From NCBI GenBank assembly GCA_943331105.2, contig CALQKH020000013.1:38591-102590 (forward strand): a stretch of 64,000 bases of DNA, written 5' to 3'. A model generated the notes under the pieces. The model was given only the letters and a program-made list of their open reading frames with translations. It did no database searches and was not told the DNA's origin. The position numbers were made by a program, and so were the translations under genes. Positions within the stretch are counted from its first letter, which is position 1, and every line of letters begins with the position of its first letter. Source of the DNA: Akkermansia muciniphila (GTDB lineage Bacteria > Pseudomonadota > Gammaproteobacteria > Burkholderiales > Burkholderiaceae_C). Shown piece by piece: positions 1-7,914 of this stretch.

Positions 1-180
1 TTGTTCGGCCCAGAGCAGGTAGTTCGGCTCTTGACTGACTTGAGCGCCCCCAGTCCATGGGCCTGTGCGGGCCATGGCGTAACCGATGCGCACAGGCTTG
101 GCCTGCGCACGCAGGGCGGGCGCCAGCGAAGCAGCACCCAAGGCTGCGGCACCTTGAATCATTTGTCGACGTGTCGTCAT
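1..180 (-). CDS. ABC-type substrate-binding protein, N-terminal fragment (cut by window edge)
   Basis: An open frame of 60 codons runs leftward off the window edge and is absent from the ORF track because it has no stop here. It begins with a twin-arginine-type signal (TTRRQM, then an alanine-rich stretch ending ALRAQA), followed by VRIGYAMARTGPWTGGAQ. That mature start resembles periplasmic ligand-binding proteins of the branched-chain amino acid/amide (LivK) type. The start is supported by AGGAGA eight bases upstream. It is divergent from the AraC regulator, so that regulator may control it. Ligand unknown. Confidence 0.75.
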   Translation of the reverse strand, partial: MTTRRQMIQGAAALGAASLAPALRAQAKPVRIGYAMARTGPWTGGAQVSQEPNYLLWAEQ

Positions 181-267
181 GTTTTGTCTCCTGATGATGG
201 ATCTGCTCAGACCCTGTTGAGTGAAAGAAAACCACGCCGTAACTTACAGGTTTAATCCCAAGCGTGC

Positions 268-344
268 TGTGCAATTTGTGCACTGTTTTCATCTGGGCAA
301 GCGCACGGATATACGGGTAATCCCTCAATCTTGGGCTTTGAGGG
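268..344. promoter_or_regulatory. Divergent promoter region with direct repeat and hairpin before the AraC gene
   Basis: The gap between the ABC binding-protein gene and the AraC gene holds a direct repeat TGTGCA-att-TGTGCA (268-282) and a perfect 7-bp inverted repeat CCCTCAA/TTGAGGG with a 9-base loop (322-344). The direct repeat could be a regulator half-site pair and the hairpin could lie in the AraC leader. Both are visible in the sequence; their roles are inference. Confidence 0.3.
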
Positions 345-387
345 GAATTTCGTGCTTGTCCATAATGGTTTTTTGAGCCAAAACCCC

Positions 388-1356
388 ATGTCCAAAACCC
401 TGTCCATGTCCACCGACGCATTGCCTGTCAAAGACAGGATGGGCCAGTGGTCGGAATGGATCACGCAGCAATTCGGGGGCTTGCAATCCGACCTTTACGG
501 CGACACGGTTTTCGATGGGCACATGCACACCTCCCGTGCGGGTCAAGTCATTTTGACCAAGCTGGAGGCTTCCAGGCACCGGGTGGTCAGAACCCCACAG
601 ATGGCCCGAACCAGTGAGGTGCCCTATTTGAAAATCGTGGCCCCCTGGCAGGGCCACGCGCAGGTGCATCAAATGCAGCGCGAAGCCAAGGCCGACGTGG
701 GCGGCTGGGTGATCTACGACACCACCACCGCCTATGAAGTGGCCAATCCCAGCCGCGTTGAGCATTTGATTGTCATGGTCCCCAAAGACCAAGCGGCCCA
801 AAGAGGTTTGCGCTTGGACGGTTTGATGGCCCGGCGTCTGGGCTCAGGCGGGATATCGCGCGTGGCCTTGGAGGCGATGCGCAACACCTACTTAGAGCTG
901 CCCTACATGAGTGACAGCGCCGCGCAAGGTGCGGGCGACTTGATCATTGACTTGGTCAAACTCTCCTTGTCTGAATTGGCGGGTCAAGAAACCGCCATGA
1001 CCCAGCGCGAGGCTTTGCGCGACAGGATCAGACAGCATGTTCACAAGTACCTCAGAGATCCTGACTTGAGTGTGGACGGCATAGCGCGAGCCCTCAATTG
1101 CAGCCGCAGGCACTTGTACAACGCCTTTGAGGGCGAGGGCGAATCGGTGGCGGCTTACATCCAGCGCATGCGCCTGGAGGCTTGCATCAAAGACCTTCAA
1201 GCCAGCACACCCAAGGCCCGCCCCATCACCGACATCGCGGTCTCATGGGGGTTTGGCAACCCCTCCCACTTCAGCCGATTGTTCAAAGAGCACACCGGTG
1301 CCAGCCCCAGCGATTTTCGCAATCAAAGCCTGGAAAAGCTGAGTGGCCATTTTTAG
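388..1356 (+). CDS. AraC-family transcriptional regulator
   Basis: A 322-residue protein. The last ~100 residues form a two-helix-turn-helix AraC domain: LSVDGIARALNCSRRHLYNAF for the first HTH, and ITDIAVSWGFGNPSHFSRLFKEHTG for the second with the family signature. The N-terminal ~200 residues resemble the cupin-like AraC_binding_2 domain. The track begins at an upstream TTG inside a hairpin; the ATG at 388 is preferred because its product starts near the usual family N-terminus. It is divergent from an ABC substrate-binding protein gene, a usual arrangement for a local activator. Effector unknown. Confidence 0.88.
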   Translation: MSKTLSMSTDALPVKDRMGQWSEWITQQFGGLQSDLYGDTVFDGHMHTSRAGQVILTKLEASRHRVVRTPQMARTSEVPYLKIVAPWQGHAQVHQMQREAKADVGGWVIYDTTTAYEVANPSRVEHLIVMVPKDQAAQRGLRLDGLMARRLGSGGISRVALEAMRNTYLELPYMSDSAAQGAGDLIIDLVKLSLSELAGQETAMTQREALRDRIRQHVHKYLRDPDLSVDGIARALNCSRRHLYNAFEGEGESVAAYIQRMRLEACIKDLQASTPKARPITDIAVSWGFGNPSHFSRLFKEHTGASPSDFRNQSLEKLSGHF

Positions 1357-1405
1357 ACCAGCCCGTTGTCGCTTGGATGGGGCTTGTCGTCCAAAACTTC
1401 AAGCC

Positions 1406-2011
1406 TCAGTCTGAGTTTGTCGGTTTGGTGTTGCCCATCCAGGCCGTCAATGAAGAGCGCATCGCCTCTTCCACCGACATGTCCAGCACTTGCACCCATT
1501 CACGCGGCACAAACACGGTGTAGCCACCAATCATGTAGCCCATGGGCAAGTAAACGGCCACGTGTTGGCGGGTGTGTGCGTCCAGTGGCAGGTCCGTCAG
1601 GTTTTGGCGTGTGACCAGACCGATGATCGACATGTCGCTGTCCGGCTTTTTCAGCAGCACCACCTGTTGTGCATCGCGCTCGTGTGGCGAAAAATAATCG
1701 GCAAAGCTTTTGAGCGAGGAGTAAATGCTTTTGACCAGCGGCAAGTTGGTGAAGGGCAGTTCCACCCAACCCAGCACCAGCTTCATGAAAGGCTGCGACA
1801 CCAAAAACCCCAGCACTAAAATCAACCCGGTGCCCAGCACAATACCCAAGCCGGGCAGGTAAAACTCACCCGTGAACGGGCGCAGCATCTGCATGGCCAA
1901 ACCCTCGACCCAGGTCACGAACAAAAAAAGCACGTAGACCGTGAGCCCGACCGGCAAGAAAGTGATCAGGCCGCGGAAAAAATAGGCGTAAAGGCGTTTC
2001 ATGCGGTCCAT
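1406..2011 (-). CDS. DUF502 family inner-membrane protein
   Basis: A 201-residue protein with two strong hydrophobic segments: near residues 10-35 (YFFRGLITFLPVGLTVYVLF) and near 50-75 (GLGIVLGTGLILVLGFLVS). These are followed by a soluble domain containing LPLVKSIYSSLKSFADYF and a beta-rich part ending in VFVPREWVQVLDMSVEEAM. This layout matches DUF502, membrane proteins of unknown function widespread in Proteobacteria. A second in-frame ATG three codons in (2002) is an equally possible start. It lies tail-to-tail with the AraC gene and head-to-head with the DAHP synthase gene. Confidence 0.85.
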   Translation of the reverse strand: MDRMKRLYAYFFRGLITFLPVGLTVYVLFLFVTWVEGLAMQMLRPFTGEFYLPGLGIVLGTGLILVLGFLVSQPFMKLVLGWVELPFTNLPLVKSIYSSLKSFADYFSPHERDAQQVVLLKKPDSDMSIIGLVTRQNLTDLPLDAHTRQHVAVYLPMGYMIGGYTVFVPREWVQVLDMSVEEAMRSSLTAWMGNTKPTNSD

Positions 2012-2159
2012 TGTGACCGCACACCAAAGGGCCCAAATGAGCGGGGGAAAGTGACGAGTGAAAGTGGGCTTGCCGGCCCGTGGGGGCCGAGAAAGCGTGC
2101 CTGCGTTTTAATACGGGCTTGTTTTTCTGGCCCACCAAATTTTGCGCTGACTCAAACCC

Positions 2160-3236
2160 ATGCTTCCCACCCAAGACAAAACCCGCATCGACGACACCCG
2201 AATTGCCTCGGTGCGCCCCCTCATGACCCCCGCCCTCCTGGAGGAGCGTCTGCCCGCATTGCCTGCGCACTTGGCCTTGGTGGAGCGTTCACGCTTGGAT
2301 ATTTCAAAGGTGTTGCAGGGTCAAGACGACCGCTTGGTCGTGGTGGTCGGACCGTGCTCTATCCATGACCACGACCAGGCCATCGCTTACGCTAAGCTGC
2401 TCAAGGTCGAAGCCGACAAGCACGCCCAAGATCTGCAGATCGTGATGCGCGTTTACTTTGAAAAGCCGCGCACCACCGTAGGCTGGAAGGGCTACATCAA
2501 CGACCCGCACCTGGACGGCAGTTTTGCCATGAACCAGGGGCTGGAGATGGCGCGCCAATTGTTGCTGGACATCCTCGACGTCGGCCTGCCCGTGGCCACC
2601 GAATTCTTGGACTTGCTGAGCCCGCAGTTCATCAGTGATCTGGTGACTTGGGGCGCGATTGGTGCCCGCACCACCGAAAGCCAAAGCCACCGCCAACTGG
2701 CCAGCGGCCTGTCGTGCCCGGTGGGCTTCAAGAATGGCACCGACGGCGGCATCAAAGTGGCCGCAGATGCGGTGGTGGCGGCCAAAGCCTCGCACGCCTT
2801 CATGGGCATGACCAAAATGGGCCAAGCTGCGATCTTTGAGACACGCGGCAACCAAGACGTGCACATCATCTTGCGCGGCGGCAAAGCGCCCAACTATTCA
2901 GCTGCCGATGTGGATGCCGCGTGCAAGGCGCTGGAGGCCTCAGGCATTGCGCCGCAAGTCATGGTGGACGTGTCGCACGCCAACAGCAGCAAACAGCACG
3001 CCAAACAAATTGAGGTGGCGCAGGATGTGGCCGCTCAAGTGGCAGGCGGGGACCGCCGCATCATGGGTTTGATGATCGAAAGCCACTTGAACGAAGGCCG
3101 ACAAGATCTGAAAGAAGGCCAGCCGCTGGCCCACGGCGTGTCCATCACCGACGCCTGCATCAGCTTTGCGCAGACCGTACCGGTGCTGGACGTGCTGGCG
3201 CTGGCCGTGCAAAAGAGACGGCTTGTTTGTGACTGA
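2160..3236 (+). CDS. aroG: 3-deoxy-7-phosphoheptulonate (DAHP) synthase, class I
   Basis: A 358-residue enzyme for the first step of the shikimate pathway, condensing phosphoenolpyruvate with erythrose 4-phosphate. Characteristic segments are VVVVGPCSIHD, KPRTTVGWKGYINDP, the phosphate-binding GARTTESQSHRQLASG, GFKNGTDG and the metal-ligand region DVSHANS. Length and the long N-terminal extension match the AroF/AroG/AroH type of feedback-regulated enzyme. Which aromatic amino acid inhibits it cannot be read with certainty. The gene stands alone, upstream of a toxin-antitoxin pair. Confidence 0.95.
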   Translation: MLPTQDKTRIDDTRIASVRPLMTPALLEERLPALPAHLALVERSRLDISKVLQGQDDRLVVVVGPCSIHDHDQAIAYAKLLKVEADKHAQDLQIVMRVYFEKPRTTVGWKGYINDPHLDGSFAMNQGLEMARQLLLDILDVGLPVATEFLDLLSPQFISDLVTWGAIGARTTESQSHRQLASGLSCPVGFKNGTDGGIKVAADAVVAAKASHAFMGMTKMGQAAIFETRGNQDVHIILRGGKAPNYSAADVDAACKALEASGIAPQVMVDVSHANSSKQHAKQIEVAQDVAAQVAGGDRRIMGLMIESHLNEGRQDLKEGQPLAHGVSITDACISFAQTVPVLDVLALAVQKRRLVCD

Positions 3237-3290
3237 TGACGCTTTAACTCGCTGCGCGTGCGGCGCCACCGCCACACAGTGAATGGACTG

Positions 3291-3306
3291 GCTATACTTG
3301 TATAGC
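3291..3306. promoter_or_regulatory. Perfect palindrome in the promoter of the toxin-antitoxin pair (likely autoregulatory operator)
   Basis: GCTATACTTGTATAGC is a perfect 16-bp inverted repeat 23 bp before the antitoxin start codon, and TATACT within it can serve as a -10 box. Ribbon-helix-helix antitoxins typically bind such palindromes to repress their own operon. An AAAGGG Shine-Dalgarno follows before the ATG. Confidence 0.65.
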
Positions 3307-3328
3307 AACCAATCAAAGGGAAAAAGTC

Positions 3329-3541
3329 ATGCTTGCCATCCGCCTGCCCGAAAACATCGAAGCACGCTTGGGTCAATTGGCCCAAGAGACCGGAATGACC
3401 AAAACCGCTCTGGTGCGAGAAGCCATCCTCGAACACATCGACGACCTCGAAGACTATTTCTTGGCCGAGGCCCGCGCCCGCCAGAACCGCAACACCATTT
3501 CGCTGGAAGACGTGGAGCGCGAGCTTGGCCTGGCAAATTGA
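3329..3541 (+). CDS. RHH/RelB-type antitoxin
   Basis: A 70-residue protein starting MLAIRLPENIEARLGQLA, with GMTKTALVREAILEHI next: the beta-strand plus two helices of a ribbon-helix-helix (CopG/MetJ) DNA-binding domain. The acidic C-terminal half (DDLEDYFLAEARARQ...VERELGL) is the usual toxin-wrapping tail. It overlaps the downstream toxin start by 17 bases, so the two are translationally coupled. Expected to neutralise the toxin and, with it, repress the operon at the adjacent palindrome. Confidence 0.9.
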   Translation: MLAIRLPENIEARLGQLAQETGMTKTALVREAILEHIDDLEDYFLAEARARQNRNTISLEDVERELGLAN

Positions 3542-3794
3542 GTTTGACCCGGACGCTCTCAAAGACCTGCGCAAAATTGACAAGCCCATCCAAATCCGGC
3601 TGGTGGGTTTTCTGCGCACACGTGTCAGCAGCTTGACCAATCCACGCGACATCGGTGAGGCCCTCTCGGGTCAGCGCTTGGGCAATTATTGGAAATACCG
3701 CGTGGGCGACTGGCGGATCATCTGCGACATCCAAGACCAAAAAATCTTGGTGCGCGTGCTGCGCATCGGTAATCGGCGTGAGGTTTACCGTTAG
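3525..3794 (+). CDS. RelE/ParE-superfamily toxin
   Basis: An 89-residue protein beginning from TTG within the antitoxin gene (MAWQIEFDPDALKDLRKID). It has RelE-fold features: an N-terminal beta-strand plus helix, LSGQRLGNYWKYRVGDWRIICDI in the middle, and a C-terminal VLRIGNRREVY. RelE members cleave ribosome-bound mRNA. The spaced basic residues (K, R, R) are compatible with that, but RelE-type and ParE-type action cannot be told apart here. An ATG start is not available in this frame near the antitoxin end. Confidence 0.9.
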   Translation: MAWQIEFDPDALKDLRKIDKPIQIRLVGFLRTRVSSLTNPRDIGEALSGQRLGNYWKYRVGDWRIICDIQDQKILVRVLRIGNRREVYR

Positions 3795-3914
3795 GGGCGG
3801 AAGCGTCAATCCCTGAAAGGTTTGGCCTCAGGACAATCTGTAATTGCACGACTGGGCCAGCGCCGCCTGTGGCCATGGCCACTGCAAAACAAATGAGCGT
3901 CTACCCCGCAGGCG

Positions 3915-4181
3915 TCAAGCCTTATTGCTTGAAGTCCCATTGGTCGTGCGCCAGATTGACGGGTTGCCAGATTTGTCGTTGATCCAGTTGGCATACATAT
4001 TCATGGCTGGGTAAAACAGTTCGCCTTTGACATCATTCCAGATAATGGTGTCATAACTGCCATCGAAGAGAATACGGCCTTGAATAGGAGGGAAGTTGTG
4101 ATTTGTATAGAGTGCACCATTCCAGTCATTCCGAGGGTGCTGATCAAGCTTGATGGAGTACGCTGGTGCGTGTGCACCCAT
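3915..4181 (-). pseudogene. AT-rich orphan ORF, probable remnant of a foreign gene
   Basis: An 88-residue frame rich in Asn, Tyr and Trp (for example NDWNGALYTNHNFPPIQGR and MYANWINDKSGNPSIW), a composition typical of a real folded domain but unlike its neighbours. The DNA here (about 3950-4180) is visibly poorer in G+C than the flanks. The frame stays open upstream almost to the stop of the neighbouring Bug gene, so the N-terminus may be missing. I do not recognise the family. With the toxin-antitoxin pair beside it, it looks like a small acquired patch. The rest of 3795-4239 shows nothing further. Confidence 0.35.
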
Positions 4182-4239
4182 GACCTGGCAACGCGGGCCA
4201 TGGACCGCTGTAACGAGAGCGGCCCTGACCCCGCCCGGT

Positions 4240-5217
4240 TCAGTCCAGACTCAACCCGATCTTGCGCGACACGGCGCCCCATTTGGCAAAGTCCTTGGCC
4301 ACTTTGACGACCGCCTGCTCGGGCGTGCTGCCAATCACGATCTGGTCGGAGGCCTTGAGCCGCTCGGTGGCCTCTGGGTTGCGCAGCGCGTCGACCACTG
4401 CTTGGCGGAATTTGGCCACGATGTCATCGGGCACTTGTTTGGGGGCGATCAAGATCAGGCTGAAGTCGGCCTCGTAACCTTTCACCCCGGCTTCCTCGAT
4501 GGTGGGCACTTCTGGCAAAGAGGGCGAGCGCGCCTGGCCCGACACCGCCAGCGCCGTTAACTTGCCCGAACGCACATGGGGCAGCACCGTGGGCCCGGCC
4601 AGCAAACCGCAAGGCACCTGGTTGGCCAGCACGTCTTGCATGGCGGGGGCTGGGCCTTTGTAGGGGATGTGCGTCATCTGCATGCCGGTCATGCTCAGAA
4701 GCAACTCGGTGGACAAATGCCCCGGCACACCGGCGCCGCCCGAGGCATAGCTCAAGGGCGAGGTTTTGGATTTGGCGATCAGCTCGGACACTGTTTTGAC
4801 ACCCAACGAAGGGTTGCACACCAAGGTTTGGCTGAACGAAGACAACACGCTGATGGGCTTCAAATCGTCGAGCTTGAAGGGCATGGATTTGTACACATGC
4901 GGGTTCACGGTGAGCAGGGTGTCGGTTGCGAACAAAAAGGTGTAGCCATCGGGCGCGGCACGCGCCACGTTGGCCGCGCCGATGTTGCCACCCGCGCCGG
5001 GTTGGTTCTCGATCACGATGGGTTGCTTGAGGTTGGCCAAAATCCTTTCGGCCGCTGTGCGCATGACCAGGTCACTGGGCCCACCGGGTGGGAAGGGAAT
5101 CACGACTTTGATCGGGCGCTGTGGCCAGGCTTGGGCCAGGGCGGTGCTGCTGGCGGCCACAGCCACCATGACAGATGCGGTCAAGCCCACGCGGCGAAAA
5201 CTCAGGGATGAAAACAT
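4240..5217 (-). CDS. Tripartite tricarboxylate transporter (Bug/TctC) substrate-binding protein
   Basis: A 325-residue periplasmic binding protein with a Sec signal (SFRRVGLTASVMVAVAASSTALAQA). The Bug core is clear: RPIKVVIPFPPGGPSDLVMR, then VIENQPGAGGNIGAANVARAAPDGYT, and THIPYKGPAPAMQDVLANQ. The ATG at 5217 follows AGGAG; the track's longer frame starts upstream of that site. No TctA/TctB genes are nearby, so membrane components must be shared from elsewhere. It lies 28 bp downstream of the yebC-family gene, probably only loosely linked. Ligand, probably a small carboxylate, is not predictable. Confidence 0.93.
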   Translation of the reverse strand: MFSSLSFRRVGLTASVMVAVAASSTALAQAWPQRPIKVVIPFPPGGPSDLVMRTAAERILANLKQPIVIENQPGAGGNIGAANVARAAPDGYTFLFATDTLLTVNPHVYKSMPFKLDDLKPISVLSSFSQTLVCNPSLGVKTVSELIAKSKTSPLSYASGGAGVPGHLSTELLLSMTGMQMTHIPYKGPAPAMQDVLANQVPCGLLAGPTVLPHVRSGKLTALAVSGQARSPSLPEVPTIEEAGVKGYEADFSLILIAPKQVPDDIVAKFRQAVVDALRNPEATERLKASDQIVIGSTPEQAVVKVAKDFAKWGAVSRKIGLSLD

Positions 5218-5245
5218 GCAGAACTCCTGAAAAAATGGAAAGGCA

Positions 5246-5959
5246 TCAGCCCAGCAAACCCACAAACACGTTTTGCACATCGTCGTTGTTGTCGACCGCG
5301 CCCAAAAAAGCTTCGACTTCTTCGAGTTGTTCGGCGCTCAGGTTGGCCGGGTCGACCGGGTTCTTGGGTTTGTAGCCCAGCTTGGCAGACACCACGGTGA
5401 AGCCGTGTTCGGGCAGGGCGCGGCTGACCAGGTCCAGGTCGGTGGCTTCGGTGATGAACACCGTCACGCCGTCTTCGTCGGCGGGCTCAAAATCTTGCGC
5501 GCCCGCTTCGATGGCGGCCAGTTCAGGGTCAGCCCCGGCTTGGGTGGGTTCGGCTTCGATCATGCCCACATGGTCAAAGTCCCACGACACCGAGCCCGAA
5601 GTGCCTTGCTGGCCCTTGCGAAACAGCACGCGCATTTCAGAGGCGCTGCGGTTCACGTTGTCGGTCAGCACCTCGATCATCACCGGCACTTGGTGCGGCG
5701 CGAAGCCTTCGTAAATCACGCGGTCAAAGCTCACGGCATCACCCAGCAGACCCGCGCCCTTCTTGATGGCGCGCTCCAGCGTTTCCTTGGGCATGGACAC
5801 CTTGCGGGCTTGTTCAACCACCAGGCGCAGGCGCGAGTTGGCTGCCGGGTCAGCGCCGTTGCGGGCGGCGATCATGATGTCTTTGGCCAAGCGGCCAAAC
5901 AATTTACCTCTGGCGTCTGCGGCTTGTGCTTTGCCTTTGGCTTTCCATTGCGCGCCCAT
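5246..5959 (-). CDS. YebC/TACO1 family protein
   Basis: A 237-residue YebC-family protein: [21 protein letters not shown] at the N-terminus, then [23 protein letters not shown] in the central domain and the acidic, DNNDDVQNV-containing C-terminus. The family was long annotated as transcriptional regulators; more recent work on YebC/TACO1 proteins supports a role in helping ribosomes through difficult (proline-rich) sequences. The N-terminus departs from the classic MAGHSKWANIKH form and is closer to the YeeN-type branch. A second, classic paralogue may exist elsewhere in the genome. Confidence 0.9.
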   Translation of the reverse strand: MGAQWKAKGKAQAADARGKLFGRLAKDIMIAARNGADPAANSRLRLVVEQARKVSMPKETLERAIKKGAGLLGDAVSFDRVIYEGFAPHQVPVMIEVLTDNVNRSASEMRVLFRKGQQGTSGSVSWDFDHVGMIEAEPTQAGADPELAAIEAGAQDFEPADEDGVTVFITEATDLDLVSRALPEHGFTVVSAKLGYKPKNPVDPANLSAEQLEEVEAFLGAVDNNDDVQNVFVGLLG

Positions 5960-6097
5960 GGGGTCTTCCTTGTGTTGGGATCAAAGTTGGAAGTTTAAGC
6001 GCTCGCCCGTCCCAGCTTTCGTCCAATGTGGGTCTCACAGGTCACAGGCGACAGGCCCTCACAGGGCAATAATGGCCTTCAGGAAAAAATACTGCCC

Positions 6098-7009
6098 ATG
6101 AATCACCCCGCCTTGCCTTTGTTTCCCGGTTTTGCCCACCACCTGCTGGAGGTCAGCCCCGGCATTTCGATGTCAGCCATGGTCGGTGGACAGGGGCCCG
6201 GCCTGCTCTTGCTGCACGGCCACCCCCAAACCTTGGCCATTTGGCACAAAGTGGCCCCCACGCTGGCGCAACACTTCACCGTCGTGGCGGCCGATTTGCG
6301 TGGCTACGGTGATTCGTCCAAGCCCGAAGGCGGGCCAGACCACGCCGCCTATGCCAAGCGCAGCATGGCGCAAGACATGGTGGGTCTGATGCAGCGCTTG
6401 GGTTTTGCGCGCTTTGCGCTGCTGGCCCACGACCGGGGCGCCCGGGTGGCGCATCGGCTGGCCATGGACCACCCGCAAGTGGTCAGCCGCATGGCCCTGC
6501 TCGACATCGCGCCCACATTGGCCATGTACGAACAGACCACCGAGGCCTTTGCACGCGCCTATTGGCATTGGTTCTTTTTGATCCAGCCACAGCCCCTGCC
6601 CGAACGTTTGATCATGGCCAACCCAGCGGCTTATGTCACCGATGTGATGGGCAAGCGCAGCGCTGGGCTCGCTCCGTTTGATCCGCGGGCCCTGGCCGAA
6701 TACCAGCGCTGCTTGGCCCTGCCGGGCGCAGCCCATGGGTTGTGCGAAGACTACAGGGCTGCTGCCGGCATTGACCTGGTCCACGATCGGGAGGACATCG
6801 GGCAGGGGCGACGGCTTCAGATGCCTATTCAGGTACTGTGGGGCGCGCAAGGCGTGGTGCAGCGCTGCTTTGATCCGATCAAGGAATGGCAGAAAGTGGC
6901 CCATCATGTCAGCGGCGAGGCCTTGCCCTGCGGCCATTACATCGCCGAAGAGGCACCTGAAACCTTATTGGCCAAGGCCTTGCCGTTTCTGCAAGGGCTG
7001 GCGGCATGA
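6098..7009 (+). CDS. Alpha/beta hydrolase, haloacetate-dehalogenase/epoxide-hydrolase type
   Basis: A 303-residue alpha/beta-hydrolase. GPGLLLLHGHPQT holds the oxyanion-hole HG motif, and the nucleophile elbow is AHDRGARV, so the nucleophile is Asp rather than Ser, as in haloacetate dehalogenases and epoxide hydrolases. The candidate catalytic His is in ALPCGHYIAEEAPE near the C-terminus. The track begins 24 codons upstream; the ATG at 6098 follows AGGAAAAA. It overlaps the next gene (ATGA), so hydrolase and DMT transporter form an operon. Substrate unknown. Confidence 0.88.
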   Translation: MNHPALPLFPGFAHHLLEVSPGISMSAMVGGQGPGLLLLHGHPQTLAIWHKVAPTLAQHFTVVAADLRGYGDSSKPEGGPDHAAYAKRSMAQDMVGLMQRLGFARFALLAHDRGARVAHRLAMDHPQVVSRMALLDIAPTLAMYEQTTEAFARAYWHWFFLIQPQPLPERLIMANPAAYVTDVMGKRSAGLAPFDPRALAEYQRCLALPGAAHGLCEDYRAAAGIDLVHDREDIGQGRRLQMPIQVLWGAQGVVQRCFDPIKEWQKVAHHVSGEALPCGHYIAEEAPETLLAKALPFLQGLAA

Positions 7010-7884
7010 GCCAGCACAACCGGCGTGGCATCGTCACCATGACCGGTGCGATGGTGTTTTTTGTGGTGAATGATGCCTTGGTCAAATGGGTCAGCGCCGA
7101 CCTGTCCACACCGCAACTGATCTTCGTGCGCGGCGTGATGACCACCGCGCTGTTGCTGACTTTGGCTGGGTGGATGGGTCAGCTGCAACACTGGCGCACC
7201 ACATTGACGCGCTCGGTGCCTGCCCGCGCCGTGCTCGACAGCCTGGCGTCCTTCACCTACCTCACTGCGGTGTTTCACATCCCTTTGGGCAACGCCACGG
7301 CCATCAATCTCGCGGGGCCCTTGTTCCTGACCCTGATGGCGGTGTTCTTTTTGCACGAACGGGTCACGCTGGGCCGCTGGGGGCTGATCTTGCTGGGCTT
7401 TGCGGGTGTGCTTTTGGTGGTGCAGCCGCGCATGGGGGACTTCAATGCCTATGCCGTGCTGTGCTTGTTTGCGGCGGCGCTGCACGCGGGGCGTGATTTT
7501 CTGACGCGCCTGGTGCCCGCGCAAGTGCCTTCGCTTTTGATCACCTTGTCGACGGCGATCATGGTCACTGTGTTGGCCGGTGTGTGGAGTCTGTTTGAGC
7601 CCTGGAAGCCGATGGCGACGCGGCACATGTGGCAGCTGTTTGGCGCGTCGCTGTGTCTGGCTGCGGGTTACCACTTGCTCACGCTCAGCATGCGTTGGGG
7701 CGACATGAGCGTGATCGGGCCATTTCGCTACAGCGGCCTGTTGGTGGCGCTGGTGCTGGGTTACTTGATGTGGGGCGATGTGCCCAACCTGTTGGCTTGG
7801 TGCGGCATTGCCTTGGTGGTGGCTGCCGGATTGGGTTTGCTCCAGGCCGAGCGCATGCGCAAGCAGGCTGCGGCTGGTCTGTAG
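7006..7884 (+). CDS. EamA/DMT-family transporter
   Basis: A 292-residue integral membrane protein with about ten hydrophobic segments in two EamA repeats. Repeat one includes FVVNDALVKWVSADLS and FIRG-like FVRGVMTTALLLTLAG, closing with GRWGLILLGFAGVLLVVQP; repeat two closes with LLAWCGIALVVAAGLGLL. DMT proteins usually export metabolites or amino acids. The start overlaps the stop of the hydrolase gene by four bases, implying co-translation and perhaps export of a product of that enzyme. Confidence 0.9.
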   Translation: MSQHNRRGIVTMTGAMVFFVVNDALVKWVSADLSTPQLIFVRGVMTTALLLTLAGWMGQLQHWRTTLTRSVPARAVLDSLASFTYLTAVFHIPLGNATAINLAGPLFLTLMAVFFLHERVTLGRWGLILLGFAGVLLVVQPRMGDFNAYAVLCLFAAALHAGRDFLTRLVPAQVPSLLITLSTAIMVTVLAGVWSLFEPWKPMATRHMWQLFGASLCLAAGYHLLTLSMRWGDMSVIGPFRYSGLLVALVLGYLMWGDVPNLLAWCGIALVVAAGLGLLQAERMRKQAAAGL

Positions 7885-7914
7885 GTCGGCGGCCTCAGCC
7901 CCGACAACAAGCAT

